Assembly (NCBI GenBank): GCA_027076405.1
Contig: JALTJN010000401.1
Span: 74,042 to 138,041, forward strand
Reading direction: 5' to 3'
DNA: 64,000 bases
Source of the DNA: Chromatiales bacterium
GTDB lineage: Bacteria; Pseudomonadota; Gammaproteobacteria; UBA6429
The notes beneath the pieces are model-generated. The model searched no databases. It was not told where the DNA came from and saw only the letters and a list, made by a program, of their open reading frames with translations. This document shows, one piece after another, positions 1-8,508 of this stretch (positions are counted from its first letter, which is position 1; each line of letters opens with the position of its first letter). Made by a program: the position numbers and the translations under genes.

Positions 1-434
1 TTGAAAATTTAAAGGAAATTAAAGAGAGCCAGTTGCTGAATATTTCCGATTTCTATCAAAGTGAACCAATGGGGCCGCAAGAACAGCCTGATTATATTAA
101 TGCTGTTGTCGAAATGTCGACCGCTTTAACAGCAGAACAGTTGCTACATGAACTGCAGGAAATAGAAAATAAGCAGGGACGTGTACGTGAGCAGCGTTGG
201 GGAGCACGAACGCTGGATTTGGATATATTATTATTTGGTAATGAAATTATAAATACAGAATATTTAACGGTTCCTCATTACGGCATAAGTGAACGAAATT
301 TTGTATTATATCCGCTTAGTGATTTAGTCGATTCAACATTTAAGATTCCGAATGCAGCAATGATGAGTGAGCTTCTGGCAGCATGTCCCGTGACAGGCAT
401 TAAACGATTAAAAAAATATGACAGCAATGGATAA
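1..434 (+). CDS. folK: 2-amino-4-hydroxy-6-hydroxymethyldihydropteridine pyrophosphokinase, 5'-truncated by window edge
   Basis: HPPK transfers pyrophosphate from ATP to 6-hydroxymethyl-dihydropterin in folate synthesis. The frame is open from base 3 without an upstream start, so the N-terminus (roughly 25-30 residues, including the GSNL motif of the family) lies outside the window. The TTG at 33 is an internal codon. Visible family motifs are DFYQSEPMG, QPDYINAVVEM, the ATP/metal-binding RTLDLDILLFG and the HYGISERNFVLYPL stretch. The end overlaps the start of the next gene by 17 nt, suggesting a translationally coupled operon folK-dNK-panB. Family assignment is secure; the true start cannot be seen. 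Confidence 0.93.
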   Translation, partial: ENLKEIKESQLLNISDFYQSEPMGPQEQPDYINAVVEMSTALTAEQLLHELQEIENKQGRVREQRWGARTLDLDILLFGNEIINTEYLTVPHYGISERNFVLYPLSDLVDSTFKIPNAAMMSELLAACPVTGIKRLKKYDSNG

Positions 435-1074
435 TAAGCCGAGATTTATCGTCGTTGAAGGCCCTGTTGGTGTGGGTAAAACAACATTGGCTAAACGACT
501 TTCAGAATCCTTTAATACAGAGTTATTGCTTGAAGGTGCAGATGAAAATCCGTTTCTTAATCATTTTTATGAGAACAAGAAAAATGTTGCATTCCAGACC
601 CAATTATTTTTTCTTTTTCAGCGCGCTCAACAAATGCAGGATCTTAAACAGGCAGATATGTTTCGACCGGTACATGTTGCCGATTTTATTATGGAAAAAG
701 ACCGCTTGTTTGCTGAATTAACATTGGATGAAGAAGAATATAAACTTTATCAACAGGTCTATCAGCACCTGGTGATTGATGCTCCCATACCGGACTTAGT
801 CATTTATTTACAAGCTCCGGTAGACGTTTTACGGAAACGTATTTCTCGTCGTGGTCGTAACTATGAGCGCTCAATGAATAATGATTATTTACACCGGCTA
901 AATGAAAGTTATGCCCGTTTTTTTCATGATTATACTCAATCTCCCTTATTAATTGTTAATGCAGAAGAAATTGATCTGGTTAATAATGAAAATGATTATA
1001 ACTTGTTACTAGAGCAAATTAGAAAAGTGAAAAGTGGCCGGCATTATTTCAATCCGGCATCGGTATCAATATGA
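418..1074 (+). CDS. deoxynucleoside kinase (deoxyadenosine/deoxyguanosine kinase family)
   Basis: Phosphorylates deoxynucleosides for salvage, with ATP as donor. The P-loop GPVGVGKTT is at residues 15-23. The later segment with RKRISRRGRNYE and LNESYARFF matches the LID and C-terminal helices of the dNK family (Pfam dNK). The length of 218 aa is normal for bacterial dGK/dAK. ATG at 418 and ATG at 427 are both possible starts; the second gives MDNKPRF. The gene overlaps folK by 17 nt and its stop overlaps the panB start (ATGA at 1071). Substrate preference (dA, dG or broad) cannot be read from the sequence. Placement next to folate and pantothenate genes is common in gammaproteobacteria. Confidence 0.88.
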   Translation: MTAMDNKPRFIVVEGPVGVGKTTLAKRLSESFNTELLLEGADENPFLNHFYENKKNVAFQTQLFFLFQRAQQMQDLKQADMFRPVHVADFIMEKDRLFAELTLDEEEYKLYQQVYQHLVIDAPIPDLVIYLQAPVDVLRKRISRRGRNYERSMNNDYLHRLNESYARFFHDYTQSPLLIVNAEEIDLVNNENDYNLLLEQIRKVKSGRHYFNPASVSI

Positions 1075-1871
1075 TGACAATAAATAACTTGCGTGAGTTA
1101 AAAAAACGTAATGAAAAAATCACGGTGTTAACTGCGTACGATGCTAGTTTCACTAAACATATTGAACAGGCGGGTGTTGACGTTATTCTTGTTGGTGATT
1201 CCCTGGGTATGGTTATACAAGGGCATGATTCCACCATTCCCGTTACGGTAGATGATATGGTATATCACACAAGTATGGTTTCCCGTGCCCGTGAACATGC
1301 TTTATTGATTTCAGACTTGCCTTATCACTCCTATTTAAACAAAAATGATGCCTTAAAAAATGCACAACGCTTAATACAGGAAGCCGGTGCAGACATGGTA
1401 AAGTTTGAAGGCGGTGGTGAGTTTGTCGCTATTGCTAATCATTTGATTGAAAATAATATTCCTGTTTGTGGCCATTTAGGGTTACTGCCGCAGTCGGTTG
1501 TTGAACTCGGAGGCTATAAAGTTCAGGGCCGTGAACAATCTGCGGCAGATAAAATTATTGAAGATGCAATAGCATTAAAAAATGCCGGTGTAGAGATAAT
1601 TGTGCTGGAATGTATTCCGCAACAATTAGCAAAACGAATAACTGATGATGTTGATGTTATTACAATAGGTATTGGTGCTGGTGCGGATTGTAGTGGTCAG
1701 GTATTGGTGCTGTATGATCTTTTAGGTATCACCCCGGGCAAGCGACCAAAGTTTAGCAAAGATTTTCTCGTTGAGCTGGAAGGGAATAAATCGATTACAG
1801 CCGCAATAGAAGCCTATGTTAAGGCGGTTAAAACTTTAGAGTTTCCTGCTGAAGAACATAGTTTTAATTAA
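1071..1871 (+). CDS. panB: 3-methyl-2-oxobutanoate hydroxymethyltransferase
   Basis: First committed step of pantothenate (coenzyme A precursor) synthesis: it transfers a hydroxymethyl group from methylene-THF to alpha-ketoisovalerate, giving ketopantoate. Full length at 266 aa. Family signatures are LTAYDASFTKHIEQAGVD near the N-terminus, VGDSLGMVIQGHDSTIPV, GHLGLLPQSV and IGIGAGADCSGQVLVLYD. Translation start overlaps the dNK stop (ATGA), implying coupling. An adjacent ATG at 1074 is an alternative start. panC follows about 1.07 kb downstream, separated by an oppositely oriented acyltransferase, so panB and panC are not contiguous here as they are in many relatives. Confidence 0.97.
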   Translation: MMTINNLRELKKRNEKITVLTAYDASFTKHIEQAGVDVILVGDSLGMVIQGHDSTIPVTVDDMVYHTSMVSRAREHALLISDLPYHSYLNKNDALKNAQRLIQEAGADMVKFEGGGEFVAIANHLIENNIPVCGHLGLLPQSVVELGGYKVQGREQSAADKIIEDAIALKNAGVEIIVLECIPQQLAKRITDDVDVITIGIGAGADCSGQVLVLYDLLGITPGKRPKFSKDFLVELEGNKSITAAIEAYVKAVKTLEFPAEEHSFN

Positions 1872-1910
1872 GGGCTGCTGAGCTCTTAACTTCTGAAAGA
1901 TTACTAACCT

Positions 1911-2828
1911 CTAACTATTATAATAATCTTCAATTGGTTTGCCCTTTTCATCTTTAGGTTGTGTTCGAAAGCGCTTATAACTCCATTGATACTGTTCCGG
2001 AATTTCACAAACACATTTTTCGATTTCGTTATTTAAATAAATAACAGAATCTTCAATTGAATCAGCATTAATTTTATCCAGTGCTTTAAAAACAACATCG
2101 TAACCCTGACCATTTTCACGCCGTTCTGCATAAATGGTTAAAACAGCCGCACCTGTTTTTTTTGCCAGTCGGGAAATTAAAACCATACTGTAGGCGTTAA
2201 CATCAAAAAAGGGCACAAAAACACCATTACCATCACTGGGTTCCTGATCGGGTAAAATACAAATTAGCTCATTATTTTTGACTGATTTGAGCATCGAACG
2301 AATCCCGTAGTTATCTGTTGGAACAAGCTTAACGCCAAATCGTTCTCGTCCATATCGAATAATTGAATCGAGTTGTTTAATTTTTGGTTTTTGGTACATA
2401 CAGGTAGTTGGGTATTTATCTGCTAAATAGTGTCCCAACAATTCCCAGCATCCTAAATGAGGTGCGGCAAGGATTGCTCCTTTTTTATTTTTAAGCGCTT
2501 GTTCGAGTAACTCCTCTCCCTTAACGCTTTGAATTGTTGCAAGCAATTTCTTTTTGTCCCATTGCCACATTGGAGCTATTTCAGCAATGGTTTTTCCCAT
2601 TTCAATTAAACTGTTCTTGACCAGCATTTGTTGCTGCTCTTCTCTCATCCTCGGGAAGCAAAGTTGAATATTTATTTTGGTTACATGCCGGCTTCTATTC
2701 GGTATTACAATCATCAGCCATCCCAATAGACTACCGACACGGTGGCAATTTTTGAGTGAAAGGAAAGAGAGTCCTCGTATAAAGGCTTTAGTGAGTAAAG
2801 CCGTGAGTGCTTGTTTAAATTCTTTCAA
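1911..2828 (-). CDS. LpxL/HtrB-family lysophospholipid acyltransferase (lipid A late acyltransferase)
   Basis: Probable inner-membrane acyltransferase adding a secondary acyl chain to Kdo2-lipid IVA. The H-x4-E catalytic motif is visible as HLGCWE (H124, E129). It is followed by a typical QEPSDGNGVFVPFF segment, and the hydrophobic N-terminus (about 28-52) serves as membrane anchor. 305 aa is the normal family length. It lies on the minus strand between panB and panC, convergent with panB and divergent from panC. LpxL versus LpxM (first or second late acyltransferase) cannot be settled from sequence alone, so no symbol is given. Confidence 0.85.
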   Translation of the reverse strand: MKEFKQALTALLTKAFIRGLSFLSLKNCHRVGSLLGWLMIVIPNRSRHVTKINIQLCFPRMREEQQQMLVKNSLIEMGKTIAEIAPMWQWDKKKLLATIQSVKGEELLEQALKNKKGAILAAPHLGCWELLGHYLADKYPTTCMYQKPKIKQLDSIIRYGRERFGVKLVPTDNYGIRSMLKSVKNNELICILPDQEPSDGNGVFVPFFDVNAYSMVLISRLAKKTGAAVLTIYAERRENGQGYDVVFKALDKINADSIEDSVIYLNNEIEKCVCEIPEQYQWSYKRFRTQPKDEKGKPIEDYYNS

Positions 2829-2941
2829 GAGAGTGATCTTTTGTAAAATAATAATGTCTGAATTTTGTCAGTTTTTTAGTTAAAAGTACAAAATTAGCTA
2901 TTACAATATGGTTATATTTTTCTCGATAAGGCCTTTACTGA

Positions 2942-3784
2942 ATGCAAGTTTTTTCAGATTTAAAACAAACTCGGAATTTGTGTGAAAATTGGCGCAATAA
3001 AGGTGAGACAATTTCTTTTGTTCCGACCATGGGCTGCCTACATGAAGGGCATTTGAGTCTGGTTAAAAGAGCAAGAACATTAGCCGATCATGTTGTTGTC
3101 AGTATTTTTGTTAATCCATTACAATTTGATAACAAAGAAGATTTGCTGAAATATCCCAGCACATTAGATGCAGATGTAAACATTTTAGCCGATATTGGTG
3201 TTGATTTTGTTTTTACCCCCGATGTTGATTCCTTTTATCCTGATGGGGAAAAAGAGGTTGAGCAAATTGACTTAGGAGCGATGTTTACTTTGTTGGAAGG
3301 CGCTAACCGCCCCGGGCATTTTGCGGGTGTTGCAACGGTGGTAAAGCGCCTGTTTGATCTTATTCAGCCTAATAGTGCGGTTTTTGGAGAAAAAGATTTT
3401 CAACAGCTTTTGCTTATCCAGCAACTGGTTAAAAAATTTAGTCTTGATGTTAAAATTTATGCTGAAGCCACGTTTCGAGAGCAAGATGGTTTAGCCATGA
3501 GTTCAAGAAATGTGAGATTGAATAAAATTGAGCGAAGTAAAGCGCCAGAAATTTATCGGCAGCTAGAAATAATCAAACAGGCCATTAATGCGGGTACTAA
3601 AGATTATCTCTCTCTTGAGCAAAATGCCTTAAAAAACCTTATTGCAGCAGGCTTTTCGCCTGATTATGTGGCAATACGAGCTATTGATACTTTATTACCC
3701 CCTCAAAATGACACGGATAAAAAGGTGGCTTTAATTGCAGCTAAATTGGGTAATATACGACTTATTGATAATCTACGCTTATGA
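2942..3784 (+). CDS. panC: pantoate--beta-alanine ligase (pantothenate synthetase)
   Basis: Condenses pantoate and beta-alanine with ATP to form pantothenate, via a pantoyl adenylate. 280 aa, usual size. The nucleotidyltransferase HIGH-type motif appears as MGCLHEGHLSLV near residue 30. FGEKDFQQLLLIQQLV and DGLAMSSRN (KMSKS-like position) are also present. Upstream, panC is divergent from the LpxL-like gene across about 110 nt. panD follows after 81 nt, so panC-panD probably form a transcription unit supplying both beta-alanine and its ligase. Confidence 0.97.
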   Translation: MQVFSDLKQTRNLCENWRNKGETISFVPTMGCLHEGHLSLVKRARTLADHVVVSIFVNPLQFDNKEDLLKYPSTLDADVNILADIGVDFVFTPDVDSFYPDGEKEVEQIDLGAMFTLLEGANRPGHFAGVATVVKRLFDLIQPNSAVFGEKDFQQLLLIQQLVKKFSLDVKIYAEATFREQDGLAMSSRNVRLNKIERSKAPEIYRQLEIIKQAINAGTKDYLSLEQNALKNLIAAGFSPDYVAIRAIDTLLPPQNDTDKKVALIAAKLGNIRLIDNLRL

Positions 3785-3865
3785 AAATCTCCATTTTGAA
3801 ACATGAAAATGCGTGTTATAATTGATAGCTTACTGTTTTTAAATAAAAGAGCCTGATCGATTGTT

Positions 3866-4246
3866 ATGAATACCATTATGCTTAAAGGAAAATTGCACCG
3901 TGTCACCGTGACACATTCTGAGCTTGAATACGAAGGTTCATGTGCAATTGATGGACATTTGCTAGAAACTGTGGGTATTCGTGAATATGAGCAAATTGAA
4001 ATTTACAATGTTACGAATGGTGAGCGCTTTACCACCTACGCCATTTTAGCAGAAGATAATTCTGGTATTATTTCCGTCAATGGTGCTGCGGCTCATAAAG
4101 CAGATCCAGGTGATATTATCATTATTTGTGCCTATGTCGGGCTAAATCAGCAAGAATTGGTTAGTTTTAAGCCAAAACTAGTCTATGTTGATGAGCAGAA
4201 TCAAATAACCCACACTCGCCACACAATCCCTGTTCAGGTCGCTTAA
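3866..4246 (+). CDS. panD: aspartate 1-decarboxylase (pyruvoyl-dependent)
   Basis: Makes beta-alanine from aspartate for pantothenate synthesis. It is produced as a proenzyme that self-cleaves at Gly24-Ser25 to create a pyruvoyl cofactor. The cleavage context [13 protein letters not shown] is present at the expected position. 126 aa is the standard length. Other family markers are [21 protein letters not shown] and INGAAAH-like [15 protein letters not shown] (here [18 protein letters not shown]). It follows panC with a short gap. A 260-nt AT-rich gap without a recognisable gene separates it from the next CDS. Confidence 0.97.
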   Translation: MNTIMLKGKLHRVTVTHSELEYEGSCAIDGHLLETVGIREYEQIEIYNVTNGERFTTYAILAEDNSGIISVNGAAAHKADPGDIIIICAYVGLNQQELVSFKPKLVYVDEQNQITHTRHTIPVQVA

Positions 4247-4506
4247 AATACGATTTCTCATCCTAAAGTTTGTATGCAAAAAGCAATGATTGCTTTATAG
4301 TAAGTACTTCATTTGGTGTATATTTTCTGTGTTATCCCCCCACTAAGAAAATATTTAAAATTGGAAAAATACCAGTTTTGTGAGTTTTGCTAACAATTGA
4401 AGTTTTTCTGAAATATACCGAAACAGATAGATATATCCCATATAATTTGGGGTAGAAAGACTAAAATAGAATATTAGCGCGAAATAATATTATTCTGGGA
4501 GATGTC

Positions 4507-7500
4507 ATGGCTCAAGGCCAAAAACAATCACTTAATAACCACTCTGGCAAGGAGCGCCGCGCCTACCCGCGTTATCCTGTTGTTCTAAAAGCTCAGCTTA
4601 TTCATCCTAGTCAGGGTGTTCACTCTGCCATTATTAAAGATTATTGTATTGGTGGCATGTACATCGAATTAATTGACTCAACGTTATTAGGTGGTGATGC
4701 GACTAATTTGACGCCTCAAATTGGTAGCAATCTGACAGTTGTTACGATGGTTCAAAATGATGGTGTGGATAAACAACTTAGTTTTAATACAAAAGTCATG
4801 CGAGTCGAGAAGGGGTATATCGGTGTTTCTTTTCTAAATCCTGATATATCTGCTGTCCAATCCCTGCATAAATTTGCTAATACTAATCGATCTAATAATG
4901 CTGATGCAGAAGAAGAATTTGGCACCACGCAGACCGTTTTTAATGGAAAACCGGCGGCACAAATATTAGAAGAAGCACACCAATTGGTGGCGGCTGAGTT
5001 ACTTCCATTAATGGAGAAATTTCATAATAGTATTTCTGAACATTTTTTTGATGCCGCAAAAGAAACATTTGATTTAGCCAAGCAAAATGCTTTATTTGAA
5101 TCGTTGGGTGTTTTAGAAAAAAATAAAAATAAAATTACCGAAACATTTAAAAAACTGTATGAAATAAGAATTAAAAAATATTCACCTAGTAAGGTTCTTC
5201 ATGAAGATGAAGTTGAAAAAGAAAAAGAAGTTTCATTAGAGTCGTTATCGTTAGTTGAAGCAGATGATCTGGATAACTGGTTATCAATGTCTAGCATTAT
5301 TACTAATGTTGATGCAGATAATCGAGATGAATTGAGTAAAATTGAGCGAAGAGCAAGTGCGTTGTATCAGGCTAAAATTACCAAGAAAAATAACCCTTTT
5401 GGCCCAGCCTTGTTTGCTCAGGCTTTTCAGGATTCATTAGAAGATATTGAAATTAAGCATGCGGTTAAACTGGTTTGTTATACCGCTTTTCGTGATGTCT
5501 ATTTATCTATTGCAGCTAAGCTTTATAAAAACATTAATAAATTTTTTGTTGAAAACGATGTATTACCAAAATTAAAATTTAAAGTTCAGCGTTCGAAAAA
5601 CACTTCATCTTCAGTTTCTGGCTCTACACAAGAGGCAGAAACTGAACAAGAATTTGAAGAAGATTATCCTGAAGGTAATTATGGTACGCCAGCTGCTCCA
5701 ATGGGTGGAGGTCATTCTGCACCAATATCCGGGGCTTCATCAGGAATAGGGAGTGTGCAAAGAGGAGCTGCTGGGCACTCTACTTCAGCACAACCCATTA
5801 TGCCTGCGAGTAAAGGTGGTGGCCTTAATCGTTTTACGGGTAATTCTCCCGCTCAAGGTAGAGAGTTTGTTAATTCGATGCATCAACAATCCGCTTCATT
5901 TTCATCACAGGACGGAGCATCATCAGGATCGACGGATGGTTCATCGGGATTCCTGAATGTCTTTAGTGATTTGCGTGGCTTACAACAAAATCTTGAACAG
6001 GTTCAGGCAGGAGTACCAAGTGATCAGTTATCTGCTGAGCCGGCAACACCAACATTATCGGATGGTCAAATAGCGCAGCATTTTACCCCTTCAGATTTAT
6101 TGGATGCTTTATCCAGCCAGCAGCTCACTGGATATGATTATTCATCCCAGTCCGATACGAATCAACTTGATTTTAAAGAAAAGATACAGGCAATTTTAGC
6201 GGCCAAAGGCGGTGATGCTGAAAATAAAGTTATTAGTGCACAGGAAGGGCAGGTAATTGATGTAGCCAGTAATGTTTTTAGTTCTTTAATGAGTGATTTT
6301 CAGGTAGCCGATAGTGTTCGTCCCTGGATAAGACAACTGGAGGTTCCAGTTCTTAAAATGGCTATTATGGATACAGATGTATTCACAGATACATCACATG
6401 TTGTTCGTAAAGTTATTAATAAAATATCTGAACTGGAAGTTTTAGCTGATACAGATGATGCAGAAGAACAACAGGCAGTTAAACGCGCATTCGACTGGCT
6501 GGTTAAAGTTATTAATGAAGACTTTGATGGTACGCCAAAAGTATTTGAGCGTATTGCTCAGCAACTTGATATTTTGATTAAGATTCAGAATCATGCTTTT
6601 GACAAAAATTTAAAAACAGTTGTTGATGAGTTTTTGAATGAAGATGAAGTTGTTGATGAAAAAGAAGCAGAAAATGTTGAAGTTGTTCTTGATACAGAAG
6701 ATGAATGGGCTCGCCGTGTTGGTCGTTTAAAAGAAGGTGACTGGGTTTTATTTGACGCATACTCCGAGAAGCCAATTCGGTTGAAGGTGGGCTGGATTGC
6801 CAGACATAAGGGTAAATTTGTCTTTGTAAATGTACTTGGTAAAAAAGAAAAAGTATTAAAGTCTGATGAGTTAATAGAATTATTCAGAGACGGTGAAACG
6901 ATGGCGCTTGGTGAAGCAAATGAACCGGCCATGGATCGTGCACAATATTCCATGTTACAAAAATTACATAAACAATTATTATTTCAGTCAACACATGATC
7001 CATTAACCGGGCTAATTAATCGTCGTGAATTTGAAACGTCTCTTCAGAAAGCGGTTGATGATGCAAAAATTTCAAATGGTAAACATTCGCTTTGTTATAT
7101 TGATTTAGATAAATTTAGTGTGATCAATAACAGCTGTGGTTACGAAGGTGGTGATGCTTTAATTAAGGAAATTGCCGATATACTAAGAAAGCATTTAACT
7201 GAAAATGGAGTGTTATCCCGCTTTAGTGGTGATGAGTTCTGTATGCTTCTGTGTGGTCAGGGGATTGATGATGCATTAGAGATTGTCGAAACAATATTGG
7301 AAGAGTTAAATAATTATCGTTTTGTATGGGAAGATAAACGTTTATCGGTTGCCATGAGTGTTGGTTTAATTGTTATTAAGGGGCACGGCCAAAATGTCGA
7401 AAAATTATTGCAGGATGCCGAAGCAAGTGCTGATGTAGCAAAAGAAATTGGTGGTCATCGTGTTCAGATTTACCATGAAGGACATGCTCGATTGAACAAG

Positions 7501-8265
7501 CGCAATGCCGAAGTAATCTGGGCGGCTAAAATCGATAAAGCGCTTGATAGTGACGATTTACACTTACGCTGCCAACGTATTATGCCTTTAGCAACAGATG
7601 ATAGTTATCATGACCATTATGAAATCTTGCTTGGAATGACAGATGATTTAGGTGAGCAAAGTTCTTTACAAGAATTTATCAATGCAGCTGAAAATTATAA
7701 ACGAATGGCGGATATTGATCGCTGGGTCATTAAAACAGCCTTTAAATGGATTTCAGATAACAGAAAAGATCTGGATCATGTTAGTAGCTTCTCTATTAAC
7801 CTGTCAGGTCATTCATTAAATGATACAGGATTAATGAAATTTGTCATGGAGCAAATGCGAACCACAAATGTTCCTATCGGTAAGATTTGTTTTGAAATTA
7901 CTGAAACATTAGGTATTGCAAGTTTATCTGATGCAGCAGACTTTATTAAACGCTTTAAAACAACCGGCTGCACATTCTCTCTTGATGACTTTGGTAGTGG
8001 TATGTCATCTTATGGCTACCTTAAAAGTTTACCGGTTGATTACCTCAAAATTGATGGCGTTTTTGTTAAAGAAATGGCTACTAATCCAAATGATTATGCT
8101 GTTGTTAAATCAATTAGTGAAATCGGTCATTTTATGGGTAAGAAGATCATTGCGGAATATGTGCAGGATGATGAGACGATTCAATTACTGCAAGATCTCG
8201 GAGTAGATTATGCGCAAGGTTATGGTATAGAAAAGCCCCGTGCTTTGGATGATATTTTATTATAA
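4507..8265 (+). CDS. PilZ-DUF1631-GGDEF-EAL cyclic-di-GMP regulatory protein
   Basis: A 1252-aa cytoplasmic protein combining c-di-GMP sensing and turnover domains. PilZ-like domain at about 15-115, with the RxxxR motif at R18-R22 and a DYCIGG element where DxSxxG is usual. DUF1631-like helical region about 150-790, interrupted by a Gly/Ser/Gln-rich linker near 390-490. GGDEF domain about 815-985, whose signature reads SGDEF (907-911). EAL domain about 1000-1250 with EIL at 1039-1041. Residues normally needed for phosphodiesterase activity are kept: NLSG, ITE, DDFG (1160-1163), KID (1181-1183) and AEYVQ (1216-1220). I infer that PDE activity is possible; cyclase activity with SGDEF is uncertain. 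No transmembrane segment is seen. It stands alone, upstream of a converging ppc. Confidence 0.9.
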   Translation: MAQGQKQSLNNHSGKERRAYPRYPVVLKAQLIHPSQGVHSAIIKDYCIGGMYIELIDSTLLGGDATNLTPQIGSNLTVVTMVQNDGVDKQLSFNTKVMRVEKGYIGVSFLNPDISAVQSLHKFANTNRSNNADAEEEFGTTQTVFNGKPAAQILEEAHQLVAAELLPLMEKFHNSISEHFFDAAKETFDLAKQNALFESLGVLEKNKNKITETFKKLYEIRIKKYSPSKVLHEDEVEKEKEVSLESLSLVEADDLDNWLSMSSIITNVDADNRDELSKIERRASALYQAKITKKNNPFGPALFAQAFQDSLEDIEIKHAVKLVCYTAFRDVYLSIAAKLYKNINKFFVENDVLPKLKFKVQRSKNTSSSVSGSTQEAETEQEFEEDYPEGNYGTPAAPMGGGHSAPISGASSGIGSVQRGAAGHSTSAQPIMPASKGGGLNRFTGNSPAQGREFVNSMHQQSASFSSQDGASSGSTDGSSGFLNVFSDLRGLQQNLEQVQAGVPSDQLSAEPATPTLSDGQIAQHFTPSDLLDALSSQQLTGYDYSSQSDTNQLDFKEKIQAILAAKGGDAENKVISAQEGQVIDVASNVFSSLMSDFQVADSVRPWIRQLEVPVLKMAIMDTDVFTDTSHVVRKVINKISELEVLADTDDAEEQQAVKRAFDWLVKVINEDFDGTPKVFERIAQQLDILIKIQNHAFDKNLKTVVDEFLNEDEVVDEKEAENVEVVLDTEDEWARRVGRLKEGDWVLFDAYSEKPIRLKVGWIARHKGKFVFVNVLGKKEKVLKSDELIELFRDGETMALGEANEPAMDRAQYSMLQKLHKQLLFQSTHDPLTGLINRREFETSLQKAVDDAKISNGKHSLCYIDLDKFSVINNSCGYEGGDALIKEIADILRKHLTENGVLSRFSGDEFCMLLCGQGIDDALEIVETILEELNNYRFVWEDKRLSVAMSVGLIVIKGHGQNVEKLLQDAEASADVAKEIGGHRVQIYHEGHARLNKRNAEVIWAAKIDKALDSDDLHLRCQRIMPLATDDSYHDHYEILLGMTDDLGEQSSLQEFINAAENYKRMADIDRWVIKTAFKWISDNRKDLDHVSSFSINLSGHSLNDTGLMKFVMEQMRTTNVPIGKICFEITETLGIASLSDAADFIKRFKTTGCTFSLDDFGSGMSSYGYLKSLPVDYLKIDGVFVKEMATNPNDYAVVKSISEIGHFMGKKIIAEYVQDDETIQLLQDLGVDYAQGYGIEKPRALDDILL

Positions 8266-8383
8266 GAGTTGTATGTGATACGTTTAAGTAATAATTATTT
8301 GATCGGGTTATGGAACAGGTGGGTTATATTTTACTACTAGGTAGGCTATCCATTAAAAGTAATCTGAGACGCAAGAACGAGGC

Positions 8384-8445
8384 GCAAATAAAAAAGAGAA
8401 AACTCACTTATTATTCATAAGCTACATTTTCTCTTTTTTATTTGC
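8384..8445. repeat. perfect 19-bp inverted repeat (stem-loop) between convergent genes
   Basis: Arms at 8384-8402 and 8427-8445 are perfectly complementary over 19 bp and almost purely A/T (purine on one side, pyrimidine on the other). The 24-nt loop contains its own small hairpin (CTTAT 8407-8411 with ATAAG 8417-8421). It lies between the 3' ends of the c-di-GMP gene and ppc, so it may act as a bidirectional terminator, but the stem lacks the GC core of a standard intrinsic terminator. Confidence 0.7.
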
Positions 8446-8508
8446 CGTCGTGCCCCTCAATGAATAATATAAGAGAGGGTGAACGCTGTAATTGCTTTTC
8501 AGATTTTT

